From positions 1 to 33,371 of the forward strand of contig MWZA01000204.1 of the NCBI GenBank assembly GCA_002050455.1: a DNA stretch of 33,371 nt. Direction: 5' to 3'. The notes under the pieces are model-generated. The model was not told the origin of the DNA. It worked only from the letters and a program-made list of their open reading frames with translations, and did no database searches. Numbering within the stretch: the stretch's first letter is position 1; every line of letters starts with the position of its first letter. This DNA comes from Acidobacteria bacterium 5-1 (GTDB taxonomy: Bacteria; Acidobacteriota; Blastocatellia; Pyrinomonadales; Pyrinomonadaceae). This document shows positions 1 to 8,573 of the stretch, piece after piece. Position numbers and translations under genes: made by a program.

Positions 1-906
1 GGTTCGCAGGAAAAGGAAATCGCTATCGGCAGACAGATTTCGCTCGAAGTTGAACAACAGGCAAAATTGGTCGAAGACCCGATAATTACGGAATATGTCA
101 ACCGTGTCGGGCAGAACATTGTTCTTCATTCCGACGCGAAAATTCCGTTCACCATTAAAGTCATTGACAGCGATGAAGTTAATGCGTTTGCGCTTCCCGG
201 CGGTTTTTTCTATGTCAATAAAGGTCTGATTCTTGCCGCCGACAATGAATCCGAACTCGCGGGTGTGATGGCACACGAAATCGCGCACGTCGCCGCCCGC
301 CACGCGATGGAAAACCAAGGTAAATTGCAGGCTATCAATTATGGTGCGCTCGCCGGAATTATCTTCGGCGGACCAATTCTCAGTACGGTTTTGCAAAACA
401 CAGCCGGAATCGGACAAGCCCTTGCCTTTTTCAAATTTAGCCGCGGCGCGGAAGGAGAAGCTGACAAACTCGGCGTTCAATACCTTTATGCTGCCGGTTA
501 TGACCCAACTGCAATGGCGACAATGTTTGAAAAACTCGCTTCTAAAAACAAGAAAAAACCCGGAACTTTATCAAAACTTTTCTCATCGCATCCGCAATCA
601 GTTGAGCGGCGCGATGAAAGTCTTTCGCTCGTGGCACGTTTCGCCGAAAAGGATGAATATGTCATCAGCACTTCGGAGTTTCAGCGTGTTAAAGCCCATC
701 TTCTGCGTCTTTCAAATGCCAAAGCGGGAGTTTCCAGCGACATAGACGACAGTGAACCGGGCAGACCGACTTTGAAACGCCGTCAACCCGAACCCGATAC
801 GACGGATAGTTCAGGTGATTCAAGTTCGAGTTCCGACAAAAAAGATGCGCCGCCGCAGCTGAAAAAACGCGGTGAGCCGCAACCAAGTCCGAGTCCTGAA
901 CAGTAA
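1..906 (+). CDS. M48 family metalloprotease, 5' end outside window
   Basis: This is a zinc metallopeptidase of the M48 (BepA/LoiP/HtpX-like) family, which typically acts in the periplasm on misfolded or outer-membrane proteins. The frame is open from the first base and the residues before the first possible start (TTG at 67) are typical of the family (EKEIAIG...), so the real start lies upstream and the signal peptide is not visible. The HEIAH zinc site is encoded at 274..288, followed by AARHA; the third ligand probably lies in the later EGEAD motif. The C-terminal roughly 60 residues are Ser/Asp/Pro/Lys-rich and look disordered. No TPR repeats are seen, so it is not a full BepA. A strong hairpin terminator follows. 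The family call is confident, the precise substrate unknown. Confidence 0.9.
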   Translation, partial: GSQEKEIAIGRQISLEVEQQAKLVEDPIITEYVNRVGQNIVLHSDAKIPFTIKVIDSDEVNAFALPGGFFYVNKGLILAADNESELAGVMAHEIAHVAARHAMENQGKLQAINYGALAGIIFGGPILSTVLQNTAGIGQALAFFKFSRGAEGEADKLGVQYLYAAGYDPTAMATMFEKLASKNKKKPGTLSKLFSSHPQSVERRDESLSLVARFAEKDEYVISTSEFQRVKAHLLRLSNAKAGVSSDIDDSEPGRPTLKRRQPEPDTTDSSGDSSSSSDKKDAPPQLKKRGEPQPSPSPEQ

Positions 907-929
907 TCCGTTATAAAAATCACAAATCA

Positions 930-964
930 AAAAGGTGAATCGAAACAATTTCGATTCACCTTTT
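930..964. terminator. Bidirectional intrinsic terminator between convergent genes
   Basis: A perfect 15-bp inverted repeat (931..945 with 949..963, three-base loop, extendable by one A-T pair) has an A-run on the left and a T-run on the right. It can therefore terminate both the M48 protease transcript and the convergent propeller gene. Confidence 0.8.
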
Positions 965-993
965 CACTTTTTACCCATCTGCTTTTAACCCTT

Positions 994-2022
994 TCAATTC
1001 AAAAGCGTTCCGTAAATACCGAGCGGCAAACTATAAACCGCGTCATTTGTCGCCACAATCATCTCGCCTTGGCGCGTCAAGCACAAACCGACAACATTCA
1101 TTCCCGCAACAAACATCTCAGCCACCGCGCCGTCGGGCGCGATTTTCACAATGCCGTGTCTGCCTTGCAAACACGCCGCGACATACAAGTTTCCGTCCCG
1201 GTCAAACGCCAAACCTTGCGGTCTGCCGAGTCCGCGGTAGAAGATTTCGTCATAACCATCTTTATCTATCCGATAAACTGCGTCAAAACTCGACAGACCG
1301 GGCGCGGTTACATAAAGTTTTTCGTCACTTCCAAACGCCAGATGATACGCCGAGACGGAAGGTTCGAGTATCGCAAACGATTCGGCATTGCCAAAACTTT
1401 CGACGCGATAAATCGTGCCGCTCCGGTCGCCGACAAACATTACGTTGTTTTTGTCAAACGCCAAACCCGTCGCAATGCCCAACTCCGAAGCGTAAGGCAC
1501 AATTTCCGTGTCGTGGTCAATGCGGTAAATTTCGCCGTCGGCGCGTGCCGTAACGTAAAGTTGTTCGGTCTGGTCAAAGGCAACACCGGTCGGGTTCATA
1601 ATTTCGACGGACATTTCATCTAAAAATCCTTCTTTTTCCAACCGGAAAAGCGTAACGGGAAGCTGCTGTCCGCGCGAGCCGGAGCGAGTCAAAATCAGCG
1701 AATCGTCTTTCGGATCAACCGCCGGATTAGCGACGATATGCAAATCGTCCGCCAACTTTTTTCCGACAACGATATTTTTCGAGGTGCTTCGGTCGCCGCC
1801 GTTTTCAAGGTAAATTTCAACTTTTGTCGTGTCGAAATCATCGGGAACAATCGCCATTACGCGACTTTTGGACGCGCCGACAATTCGCGCCGCTCGTCCA
1901 TCAAAATAACAACCGTATTCATCCGCCTCGCCCGCTTGAAAACCTTCGCAATTGACTAAAACTTCTCCGCCCGGAATTGCATACGGCGGATTTATTGAAA
2001 TGATTTTGCCTGCTTTGTTCAT
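994..2022 (-). CDS. TIG/IPT domain plus NHL/SMP-30-like beta-propeller protein
   Basis: The 342-residue product begins with an IPT/TIG-like immunoglobulin fold (about residues 5 to 85, with INPPYAIPGGEVLVNCEGF) and continues as a beta-propeller made of repeated blades of the type GxAFDxxxxLYVA. Blades can be read as GVAFDQTEQLYV, GLAFDKNNVMFV, LAFGSDEKLYV and GLAFDRDGNLYV. Such propellers bind ligands or act as lactonase-like or scaffold proteins; no catalytic residues can be assigned. The ATG at 2022 was chosen because GGAG lies seven bases upstream; the frame stays open 13 codons further back but without a comparable site. No signal peptide is visible, so it may be cytoplasmic. It is convergent with the M48 gene. 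Confidence 0.75.
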   Translation of the reverse strand: MNKAGKIISINPPYAIPGGEVLVNCEGFQAGEADEYGCYFDGRAARIVGASKSRVMAIVPDDFDTTKVEIYLENGGDRSTSKNIVVGKKLADDLHIVANPAVDPKDDSLILTRSGSRGQQLPVTLFRLEKEGFLDEMSVEIMNPTGVAFDQTEQLYVTARADGEIYRIDHDTEIVPYASELGIATGLAFDKNNVMFVGDRSGTIYRVESFGNAESFAILEPSVSAYHLAFGSDEKLYVTAPGLSSFDAVYRIDKDGYDEIFYRGLGRPQGLAFDRDGNLYVAACLQGRHGIVKIAPDGAVAEMFVAGMNVVGLCLTRQGEMIVATNDAVYSLPLGIYGTLLN

Positions 2023-2395
2023 TATTTTACTCCACTCGGAAACTTTGATTTTACGACGCAAAACCCGAACTGTCTAATATGATTGGAAAACAAAATCTTT
2101 ATCCGAACAAAAACGCCGAAGCAGAAGTTGCTCTCGGCATTTTATGCTAAATTAAATTTCAATTATTGACTAAGCACTCCAACAAAAATAAATTAAATCA
2201 TCGGCAAGCGTTTTGAGTTCGCGCAGAGAGCGTGTTTGGTTTAAGTAAAGACACTTGGCGTCGGTGTAGGACAATTTATTTGAACATTAACAAATTTTGA
2301 AGAAACACCTCTATAATTGTTCCGAACAATCAAGACGATGGTTGAGATTATACAAAGAATGAAGCCAGAAAAAATCGTTTTTATAATACTCTCCT
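2023..2395. other. Intergenic region with a minus-strand hairpin
   Basis: No convincing gene is present. On the minus strand a hairpin (GCCGA/TCGGC arms at 2115..2119 and 2134..2138, with an inner AGCA/TGCT pair) is followed by GTTTTTG, so it may terminate transcription from the 2396..3190 gene about 260 bases past its stop. The rest is AT-rich without recognised signals. Confidence 0.5.
2115..2138 (-). terminator. Possible intrinsic terminator for the exported protein gene
   Basis: Read on the minus strand, the stem TGCCGA...TCGGC with an inner AGCA/TGCT pair and one bulged base runs directly into GTTTTTG. It lies between the stop of the 2396..3190 gene and the start of the propeller gene, so it would separate the two co-directional transcripts. 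Confidence 0.4.
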
Positions 2396-3190
2396 TTATT
2401 TTGGTAAAACACTTGTGGGCTTTTCGAGAGCATTTTGTAAATCATCCAATAAAATAGATTCTTCTTTTCCTTTATAAAAGGTAGCAACTGGATGTGTGCC
2501 TCCACCGGGATTATCTAGTGGGAAAACCTTTCCATTTTTTAACTCATATCCGGTCAAAAGATATAGGTCTTGCTCCTGATATCCGTATAATGGAAATTTA
2601 TGTGTCAGAAAAAATACATATTTGCTTCCGACTTTAGGCATTTGCTGTCCAGAAACTAAATACCAAGTTTCTTTACCTGACGGGAATCGAACGATTCCTC
2701 CATCACGCTCTGCATATATGTATTTTCCATTTTCAAATTTTTCTTGACCACTATTTTTGAATATCTTCTCAATTTCTATCTCAAACTCAGAGTAAACAGA
2801 GTTTTTATTGGCAGACAAATGTGCTTGGGCAGCAACTACTTTACCGAGTATTACAATCTGACTTTCTGCTAATGGTAATGGCGAAGTAGTGGTTAACCAA
2901 TCAGCAAACGAAACTTCTTTGTTGTCTTCTGAAATATCAGGCTCTAATACTTTATATTTATTGTATTTTTCACTTTTAATCGCTCTAGCTTCATTAACAA
3001 CTTGTTCGTTTGCATAATCGACATAAGGAAAATCTTTTTTAATATTGTCAGTTGAACGCTTTGAGGTTTTAGACTGTGCTGTTGGGTAAGAACTTTCATT
3101 AGAAGTTTGACCCTGTAATATTATTAAAAAAGGTAAATCTATGAAAATTACCAAAATGACTAATACTAGCTTATTCTTTTTTTTGAACAT
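2396..3190 (-). CDS. Exported or membrane-anchored protein of unknown function
   Basis: A 264-residue protein that I do not recognise. The N-terminus (MFKKKNK followed by about 18 hydrophobic residues to about residue 26) is a signal peptide or membrane anchor, with a Ser/Thr-rich stretch after it, so the body is expected outside the cytoplasm. The middle (about residues 95 to 215) contains VILGKVVAAQAHLS, a glutamate-rich strand (EFEIEIEKIFKN) and KYVFFL, a pattern seen in beta-rich extracytoplasmic domains. The start is well supported by AAAGGAG eight bases upstream. Codon use is more AT-rich than in the flanking housekeeping genes, which may indicate later acquisition. It stands alone between two intergenic regions longer than 350 bases. 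Confidence 0.6.
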   Translation of the reverse strand: MFKKKNKLVLVILVIFIDLPFLIILQGQTSNESSYPTAQSKTSKRSTDNIKKDFPYVDYANEQVVNEARAIKSEKYNKYKVLEPDISEDNKEVSFADWLTTTSPLPLAESQIVILGKVVAAQAHLSANKNSVYSEFEIEIEKIFKNSGQEKFENGKYIYAERDGGIVRFPSGKETWYLVSGQQMPKVGSKYVFFLTHKFPLYGYQEQDLYLLTGYELKNGKVFPLDNPGGGTHPVATFYKGKEESILLDDLQNALEKPTSVLPK

Positions 3191-3655
3191 AAATTTCTCC
3201 TTTAGAGTGTGAATCTTATTATAAGGATAAGATAAGGATAAGACTTTTGATTATTTGCAAGATAGCGCACGCTACAATTTAGAGTAGACAATTTTGATTT
3301 ACAAACAGTCCGTGATTTCCTGATTTTTCCTTGGCGTAAGTAGTATCACAGAGAAAAAACGATAGCAAGATTTTTTGGGAAAAGTTTCAATTAAAAAATC
3401 TGTTACACGACCGATTTATTTTCAAAAAAACTTTCCTTTTGGTCATTTATAATATATAAGCAATATGAATTGCTTCCATAAGTAATTCTAAACAGGTGCA
3501 TCCAAAAAAGAGTAAAACTCATCTTAGAAATCGCCTGTTGGCAAAATACAAAAAAACTTTTTTGTATTTAAAAATTAGGATGGTATAATGCAGTCAGCCT
3601 TCTCACTTTCAGACCGAATAGGGAAGCCTGCCAAACCAATAAGTTTAAGAAAAAT
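3191..3655. other. Long AT-rich intergenic region with possible structured RNA and promoter
   Basis: No gene is recognised. Seen in it are a TATAAT at 3448..3453 without a clear -35, a 7-bp hairpin (3458..3464 with 3469..3475), a nested fold (outer arms 3491..3496 with 3534..3539, inner GAGT/ACTC around 3510..3520), an A/T-only hairpin 3547..3566 and the extended -10 promoter listed separately. A leader of about 60 nt then precedes the peptidase gene. Confidence 0.4.
3562..3589 (+). promoter_or_regulatory. Probable sigma-70 promoter with extended -10 for the PBP4-type peptidase
   Basis: TGGTATAAT at 3581..3589 is a perfect -10 box with the extended TGn element. A weak -35 (TTGTAT, 3562..3567) sits 16 bases upstream. 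Transcription would start near 3596, leaving a leader of about 60 nt before the ATG at 3656. Confidence 0.55.
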
Positions 3656-5080
3656 ATGAATAATTTCACCAAGAAAAAAGCTATTTGGCTAAGTGTCGCC
3701 TTTGTGTTGTGGATCGGTTCGACAGCCGCCGTTTTCGGACAACCTGTTTATACCCGACCGACAAATCCGACGCCTTCGCCGAAACCTCTGCTGCAGTCAG
3801 ACGGCGGTCAGGCAAGCAATGCAAATCCTGCTCCGTCATTATCAACGCCGCTGGTAACAAAAACCGGAAGTTCCGCCGCAGTTAGTCTGCGGAAAACTTC
3901 TTTTCCGGTTCTCGCCGATGTCGAAATTCCGGGTTATTCGGGCATTTTGGTAGAAGACATCAACGGCAATGTGGTAATAGAAGACAACTCGAATTTTGCC
4001 TTTAATCCGGCTTCAAATGTCAAAATCGCCACCGCTTACGCCGTTCTGAAAACCTTCGGTCCCAATTATCGTTTTCCGACAAATGTCTGGACGGACGGGC
4101 AGATTGACCAAATAACCGGCACGCTTTACGGCAATTTATTTGTATCGGGGCGCGACCCGATGTTTAATCTCGAACACGGCGTTAATATCACGCACGAACT
4201 CAACCGTTTAGGTATCCAAAAGGTCGAGGGCGATTTAGTTGTAACCGATAATTTTACGATGAGTTACAACACTTCGGCGCAGCGTGCCGGTTCAACTCTT
4301 CTGACCGCGATGGATTCGGCAAAACGTTCGGTTGCCGCCAATCGCGCTTGGCAAAACTATCTGATTAATTCTCGAAAATCGGATGTCGTCAGAACCGTTC
4401 CGAGCGTTTCGGTGTCCGGCGGCATTTATGTCCAATCGCTTCCGTCCAACGCCAGACTTTTATTTTCACACGAATCTGCGCCGATGCGCGAGATTATTAA
4501 GGTTACGCTTTGTTATTCAAACAACTTTTTGTCTGAACGCTTGGGCGATATGCTCGGCGGCGCGTATGCCGTGGCGCGAATTGTTCAGCAGAACGCGCAA
4601 GTTCAGCCCGCCGAATTTTACCTGCAAACCGCCAGCGGACTCGGCATTAACCGCGTTACGCCACGCGCGATGATGAGCCTTTTGCGGGTTTTGCAGAAAG
4701 AACTTGCAAAAAATAAAATGACTTTTGCTGATATTATGCCGGTCGCTGGAATTGATAAGGGAACACTTGAAGGGCGTTTTGATACCGATTTTTCACGCGG
4801 CAGTGTCGTCGGTAAAACCGGAACACTGGGCAATACGGACGGCGGAGTCAGCACTTTGGCAGGTGAAATGCAAACTAATAAAGGCAAACTTCTTTTCGTG
4901 ATTTTCAATCAACGCGGAAATGTCGCCCGTTTCCGCAGTTTTCAAAATTCGCTGGTTTCCTTGATTCAAGGGCAGCTCGGCGGCGCGGCACCGATGATTT
5001 ACACCGAAATTCCGCTTGACACGCGACTTGCCAATACGCGGATTACTTATCCGAATACACACGCCAAAACCGACGAATAA
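3656..5080 (+). CDS. dacB: D-alanyl-D-alanine carboxypeptidase/endopeptidase, PBP4 type (peptidase S13)
   Basis: This periplasmic serine peptidase trims D-Ala from peptidoglycan stem peptides or cuts D-Ala cross-links. All three penicillin-binding motifs are visible: SxxK as S120-N-V-K123, SxN as S288-N-N290, and KTG at 387..389 in VVGKTGTLG. Residues 1 to 29 are a signal peptide (KKK, hydrophobic core, ending near AAVFGQ), followed by a Pro/Ser/Thr-rich linker to about residue 85. At 474 residues it matches the PBP4 family in length, though the insertion between SxxK and SxN looks compact. The next gene on the same strand, murJ, also serves wall synthesis, but two hairpins separate the two, so they are probably transcribed separately. 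The family is certain; carboxy- versus endopeptidase activity cannot be told. Confidence 0.9.
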   Translation: MNNFTKKKAIWLSVAFVLWIGSTAAVFGQPVYTRPTNPTPSPKPLLQSDGGQASNANPAPSLSTPLVTKTGSSAAVSLRKTSFPVLADVEIPGYSGILVEDINGNVVIEDNSNFAFNPASNVKIATAYAVLKTFGPNYRFPTNVWTDGQIDQITGTLYGNLFVSGRDPMFNLEHGVNITHELNRLGIQKVEGDLVVTDNFTMSYNTSAQRAGSTLLTAMDSAKRSVAANRAWQNYLINSRKSDVVRTVPSVSVSGGIYVQSLPSNARLLFSHESAPMREIIKVTLCYSNNFLSERLGDMLGGAYAVARIVQQNAQVQPAEFYLQTASGLGINRVTPRAMMSLLRVLQKELAKNKMTFADIMPVAGIDKGTLEGRFDTDFSRGSVVGKTGTLGNTDGGVSTLAGEMQTNKGKLLFVIFNQRGNVARFRSFQNSLVSLIQGQLGGAAPMIYTEIPLDTRLANTRITYPNTHAKTDE

Positions 5081-5098
5081 ACTATTTTTATCATAAAG

Positions 5099-5129
5099 TA
5101 TCTCAAAAACCCGAAAAAGTTTTGAGATA
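5099..5129. repeat. Hairpin downstream of the PBP4-type gene
   Basis: A perfect 10-bp inverted repeat (5099..5108 with 5120..5129) enclosing 11 bases lies 18 bases past the stop codon. It has no good T-run after it, so it is more likely an mRNA 3'-end structure than a terminator. Confidence 0.4.
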
Positions 5130-5140
5130 GCTTCATATTG

Positions 5141-5184
5141 AAAAGCAAAGGGAGGCAGGAAAATCTTGCTTCCCTTTGCTTTTT
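5141..5184 (+). terminator. Intrinsic terminator between the PBP4-type gene and murJ
   Basis: A perfect 13-bp inverted repeat (5141..5153 with 5171..5183) runs into TTTTTGCTTT on the plus strand. It separates the peptidase gene from murJ. Confidence 0.6.
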
Positions 5185-5245
5185 GCTTTGCGATTTATCA
5201 AAAAGAATACGATAATTCACGTTTGCGAAAAGCAGAGCAAGCAAG

Positions 5246-7006
5246 ATGAACGAAATCAAAGAAACATTTCCGTCGGAAGAAACGCCCGAACTTTTAGCCG
5301 AACCTGAAACTCATTCCGAACCGCAGCCTGAAAAACCGGCAACCAAACAAACCAGTGTCGCCAAAAGCGCGGGAATCGTTTCGATTGCCGTAATGTTTTC
5401 GCGTGTTTTAGGCTTGGCACGTGAAATGATTTTTGCGCGTTATTTCGGCGCGGGATTTTTGAATGACGCTTACCAAGTCGCGTTTCGCATTCCGAATGTC
5501 TTGCGCGACCTTTTTGCCGAAGGCGCACTTTCCGCCGCATTCGTCAAAGTTTTCACCGATTACCAAATCAATAAAAGCGAAAGGGAAGCGTGGAAACTTG
5601 CCAGCCTTGTAATGAACGCTTTGGCGGTTGTTTTAAGTATTATTACAATTCTCGGAATACTTTTTTCGCGGCAGTTTGTAGATTTGATTGCCAAAGGTTT
5701 TTCGCCCGAAAAAGCCGCGCTTGCCACAACTTTAACGCAAATAATGTTTCCGTTTATTTTGCTCGTCGCACTCGCGGCGGTCGCAATGGGCGTTCTGAAC
5801 ACAAAAGGGATTTTTGGTATTCCCGCATCGGCTTCGACGGTTTTCAACATCGTTTCGATTTTTGTCGGGCTTGGAATGGCTTATTGGTTAAGTGGCGGCG
5901 GTTGGCTCAACACGGCAAGCGAAGATGCAGTTCCGCCAAGCGCGGCGCAGTGGGCGATAATCGGTATGGCAATCGGAACTTTAATTGGCGGCGCGGCGCA
6001 GTTTCTGATGCAAGTTCCGTCGCTTTACAGAGTCGGTTTCCGCTTTTCGCCGATTTTAAGTTTCACCGACGAAGGCGTGCGAAAAGTTATGGCGTTGATG
6101 GCACCCGCGATTTTGGGAACTTCCGCCGTTCAAATTAATGTTTTGGTCAACACCTTTTTCGTTTCCGACATCAACGGCGGAATCTCTTGGCTTGGTTACG
6201 CCTTTCGCTTAATGCAGTTTCCGATAGGCGTTTTCGGTGTCGCCGTCGGCACGGCTTCCGTTCCCGTTTTGTCGCGGATGGCAAGCGAAGGGAAATTCGA
6301 CGATTTTCGTCAAACTCTTTCTTCATCGCTCAAATTGGTTTTTCTACTTACTCTGCCGTCGGCTTGCGGTTTGATAGTGTTGGGACAACCGATTATCAGT
6401 TTGATTTACGAACACGGCGGAAAATTTACCGCCGCCGATACAAATATGACGGCGTATGCTTTGGCAGGTTATGCCATTGGTTTGACGGGCTACGCGGCAA
6501 TCAAAGTTCTGTCGCCCGCTTTTTACGCTTTGAACGACGCGAAAACGCCGATGATAATTGCGCTTTGCTCAATCGCGGTAAACGCATTGGCAAGTTATGG
6601 TTTCCGCCAAGTCTTAGGAAATTACGGCGTAACCGAAGCCACGCCTTACGGCTACGGTCATGTCGGCGTTGCGCTTGCCACTTCAAGCGTCGCGCTGGTC
6701 AACTTTTTCGCGCTTGCCTTGATGATGCGAAAGCGCATTTCGCGCATTGGCGGGGGAGAAATCATTTCCGCGTTTGTTAAAATCGCTATTGCTTCAGCGA
6801 TAATGTCGGCGGTTTGTTATTCCAGTTATCATTTTTTGGCAAACCAATTCGGCGCAAAAACTTTAACCTTCAAATTTGTTGAAGCACTTGTGCCGATTGC
6901 TTTGGGCGGAATTACATTTGTTGGAATGGCAAAAATTTTGCGTGTGAATGAAGTAAATAATCTCTATAATAGTTTTGCACGGAAGTTAGGACTAAAAAAT
7001 GGATAA
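5246..7006 (+). CDS. murJ: Lipid II flippase MurJ
   Basis: MurJ is the MOP-superfamily inner-membrane protein that flips undecaprenyl-linked lipid II to the periplasmic face for peptidoglycan assembly. The 586-residue product has the family hallmark in and after its first membrane segment (SRVLGLAREMIFARYFG, then AYQVAFRIPNVLRDLFAEGALSAAFV), which carries the conserved arginines of the central cavity, and a hydrophobic pattern consistent with about 14 helices. An acidic, proline-rich N-terminal extension of about 37 residues precedes the first helix, longer than in E. coli. The stop codon overlaps the start of the next gene by eight bases, so the two are translationally coupled. Confidence 0.95.
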   Translation: MNEIKETFPSEETPELLAEPETHSEPQPEKPATKQTSVAKSAGIVSIAVMFSRVLGLAREMIFARYFGAGFLNDAYQVAFRIPNVLRDLFAEGALSAAFVKVFTDYQINKSEREAWKLASLVMNALAVVLSIITILGILFSRQFVDLIAKGFSPEKAALATTLTQIMFPFILLVALAAVAMGVLNTKGIFGIPASASTVFNIVSIFVGLGMAYWLSGGGWLNTASEDAVPPSAAQWAIIGMAIGTLIGGAAQFLMQVPSLYRVGFRFSPILSFTDEGVRKVMALMAPAILGTSAVQINVLVNTFFVSDINGGISWLGYAFRLMQFPIGVFGVAVGTASVPVLSRMASEGKFDDFRQTLSSSLKLVFLLTLPSACGLIVLGQPIISLIYEHGGKFTAADTNMTAYALAGYAIGLTGYAAIKVLSPAFYALNDAKTPMIIALCSIAVNALASYGFRQVLGNYGVTEATPYGYGHVGVALATSSVALVNFFALALMMRKRISRIGGGEIISAFVKIAIASAIMSAVCYSSYHFLANQFGAKTLTFKFVEALVPIALGGITFVGMAKILRVNEVNNLYNSFARKLGLKNG

Positions 7007-7367
7007 TCAAATAAATGAGCAAAAATATCGTGAGCGGGTTTATAAAATCGTCCGCGAAATTCCGGCGGGGAAAGTAATGACTTACGGGCAGATTGCGGAA
7101 ATTCTCGGCGCAGGTTACACGCCGCGTACGATCGGTTTTGTGATGCACGCGGCTGACACGGAAAACGTGCCTTGGCAAAGAGTTATTAATTCGCAAGGTA
7201 GCTGTTCAACCGGCAAAATGACGATGCCGATAAATCTGCAGCAAAAAATGCTCGAAGACGAAGAAATTATTTTTGACGCGAAAGGTCGCTGCGATTTAAA
7301 TGTTTATCGTTGGTTTCCCGAAGGTTTCGAGGAAAATGACGATGAACAACCGAGTTTATTCGAATAA
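6999..7367 (+). CDS. Alkyltransferase-like (ATL) DNA-binding protein, MGMT family
   Basis: The product is a stand-alone DNA-binding domain of the O6-alkylguanine-DNA alkyltransferase family (122 residues). The helix-turn-helix region is clear (VYKIVREIPAGKVMTYGQIAEILG, residues about 12 to 35). The active-site motif PCHRV is replaced by PWQRV, so the alkyl-accepting cysteine is a tryptophan. This is the hallmark of ATL proteins, which bind O6-alkylguanine without repairing it and hand the lesion to nucleotide excision repair. GxxG and the final acidic tail (ENDDEQPSLFE) follow. It overlaps murJ by eight bases, an unusual operon partner. Confidence 0.85.
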   Translation: MDNQINEQKYRERVYKIVREIPAGKVMTYGQIAEILGAGYTPRTIGFVMHAADTENVPWQRVINSQGSCSTGKMTMPINLQQKMLEDEEIIFDAKGRCDLNVYRWFPEGFEENDDEQPSLFE

Positions 7368-7386
7368 TTCAGCTTCGAGAACATTC

Positions 7387-7428
7387 GGCAAAATTTTGCC
7401 TTTTGCCTTTTTACTTTTACCTTGTTAG
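7387..7428. repeat. Short palindrome and TTTTGCC-type repeat units between convergent genes
   Basis: A perfect 14-bp palindrome (7387..7400) leads into T-rich heptamer-like units (TTTTGCC twice, then TTTTTAC and TTTTACC variants). It lies between the converging ATL and NAD kinase genes and may end transcription from the plus strand. It resembles the unit-based repeats found further right. Confidence 0.4.
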
Positions 7429-8295
7429 TTATCTTCCCCATTTTAATTTATTCCGCAGAACATCAAAATAATTGCGGTTTGGCGGTTGGACGAGGTTGAA
7501 AGTTGTTACGCTTTTTTTGATTTTCACGCAATCTTGTGTCTGCATCGAATAGCCGGTTTGTCCGTCAAGAGTCAAAACCACGCCGTCGCTTTCATTGTTC
7601 AAACATAAATTTATCTCCGCCGTGTCAGGCACGACAAGCGGGCGATTGGTCAGCGTGAACGGGCAAATCGGCGTTAAAACCATCGCGTTCATTGAAGGAT
7701 AAATAATCGGACCGCCCGCCGAAAGATTATACGCGGTTGAACCGGTCGGCGTGGCAATAATCAAACCGTCGGCGCGAAAAGAATTGACATACAGATGGTT
7801 GAGATTGACTTTGATTTCGATAATTCGCGCCAGCGCGGCTTTGTTAATAACGACATCATTTAAGGCGCGACCTGTTTCTAATATCTCCGCGCCGCGCCAG
7901 AGTTCGACATCGAGCATAACGCGGCGGTCAATCTCGTAATCGCCTTCGAGAATCGCTTCAAGCGCGGGAAACATTTCTTCGATGCGAAATTCGGTCAAAT
8001 ATCCGAGACTGCCGTAATTGATGCCCAAAACCAAAACTTCGCGCTCGCCCGTCAGTCGCGCCGTTGAAATCATCGTGCCGTCGCCGCCAAGCACGACAAT
8101 CAAATCAATATCGGCTTCAAGTTCTGCGACCACGGCGGATGAAATGCCGCAGATTTCGGTTTCGGCGTGCGGTTTGCCGACGAGGTCAATATCGCGTGCC
8201 GCAAGCCAGTCGGACAGTTTGCAAGCCGTCTGCAACGCTTCTTTGTGATTCGGCTTGACGACAACGCTGACACATTTTATTTCTCTGTTCACCAT
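7429..8295 (-). CDS. nadK: NAD kinase
   Basis: ATP- (or polyphosphate-) dependent NAD kinase making NADP in the cytoplasm; 288 residues, normal length. The diagnostic GGDGT motif lies at residues 70 to 74 (VVLGGDGTMI), the NE/D motif as LNDVVINK near 145 to 152, and the conserved GSTAYNLSAGGP at 185 to 196. The first residues (VSVVVKP, then HAET) fit the Rossmann-like N-terminal domain. The start at 8295 gives the expected N-terminus, although no clear ribosome binding site precedes it. It converges with the ATL gene and is divergent from the RHS gene. Confidence 0.95.
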   Translation of the reverse strand: MVNREIKCVSVVVKPNHKEALQTACKLSDWLAARDIDLVGKPHAETEICGISSAVVAELEADIDLIVVLGGDGTMISTARLTGEREVLVLGINYGSLGYLTEFRIEEMFPALEAILEGDYEIDRRVMLDVELWRGAEILETGRALNDVVINKAALARIIEIKVNLNHLYVNSFRADGLIIATPTGSTAYNLSAGGPIIYPSMNAMVLTPICPFTLTNRPLVVPDTAEINLCLNNESDGVVLTLDGQTGYSMQTQDCVKIKKSVTTFNLVQPPNRNYFDVLRNKLKWGR

Positions 8296-8435
8296 ATTAG
8301 AAAAGTTTTTCGTTTTTTTTCGTTAATGATTAACTAATTGACATGAAACTGCAAGTATTTCGATTGTAGATGTTAATTTTTTCCGATTATGTAACAAAAG
8401 AGATGCTGGAAGAATTCAGTTGATGTATAAAAAAA

Positions 8436-8465
8436 TTGACAGACCGAATAAAAATGAAGTAGCAT
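8436..8465 (+). promoter_or_regulatory. Candidate sigma-70 promoter for the RHS gene
   Basis: A perfect TTGACA (8436..8441) is followed after 18 bases by TAGCAT (8460..8465, four of six matches to TATAAT). The implied transcript would begin near 8472, at the edge of the 8476..8493 palindrome. Confidence 0.45.
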
Positions 8466-8475
8466 CTTTTTGCTA

Positions 8476-8493
8476 ATTTTACAATTGTAAAAT
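8476..8493. promoter_or_regulatory. Perfect 18-bp palindrome next to the RHS promoter
   Basis: ATTTTACAA and its exact reverse complement meet without spacer. The position just downstream of the candidate -10 box is right for a dimeric repressor operator, though AT-rich palindromes also arise by chance. Confidence 0.35.
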
Positions 8494-8573
8494 CTAAAGC
8501 GATGAGAAGTTGGTTGGTTATTCGTTTATGTTTTATTTCGCCATAAAATCTAACTGTATTTTACGCGCATCGT

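Noticed and set aside
1047-1623. Plus-strand open frames opposite the propeller gene
   Set aside because: Arg-rich, repetitive translations characteristic of antisense shadows of a GC-biased gene.
2311-2505. Small minus-strand open frame overlapping the end of the exported protein gene
   Set aside because: It lies largely in another frame of the better supported 2396..3190 gene, has no family match and no good ribosome binding site.
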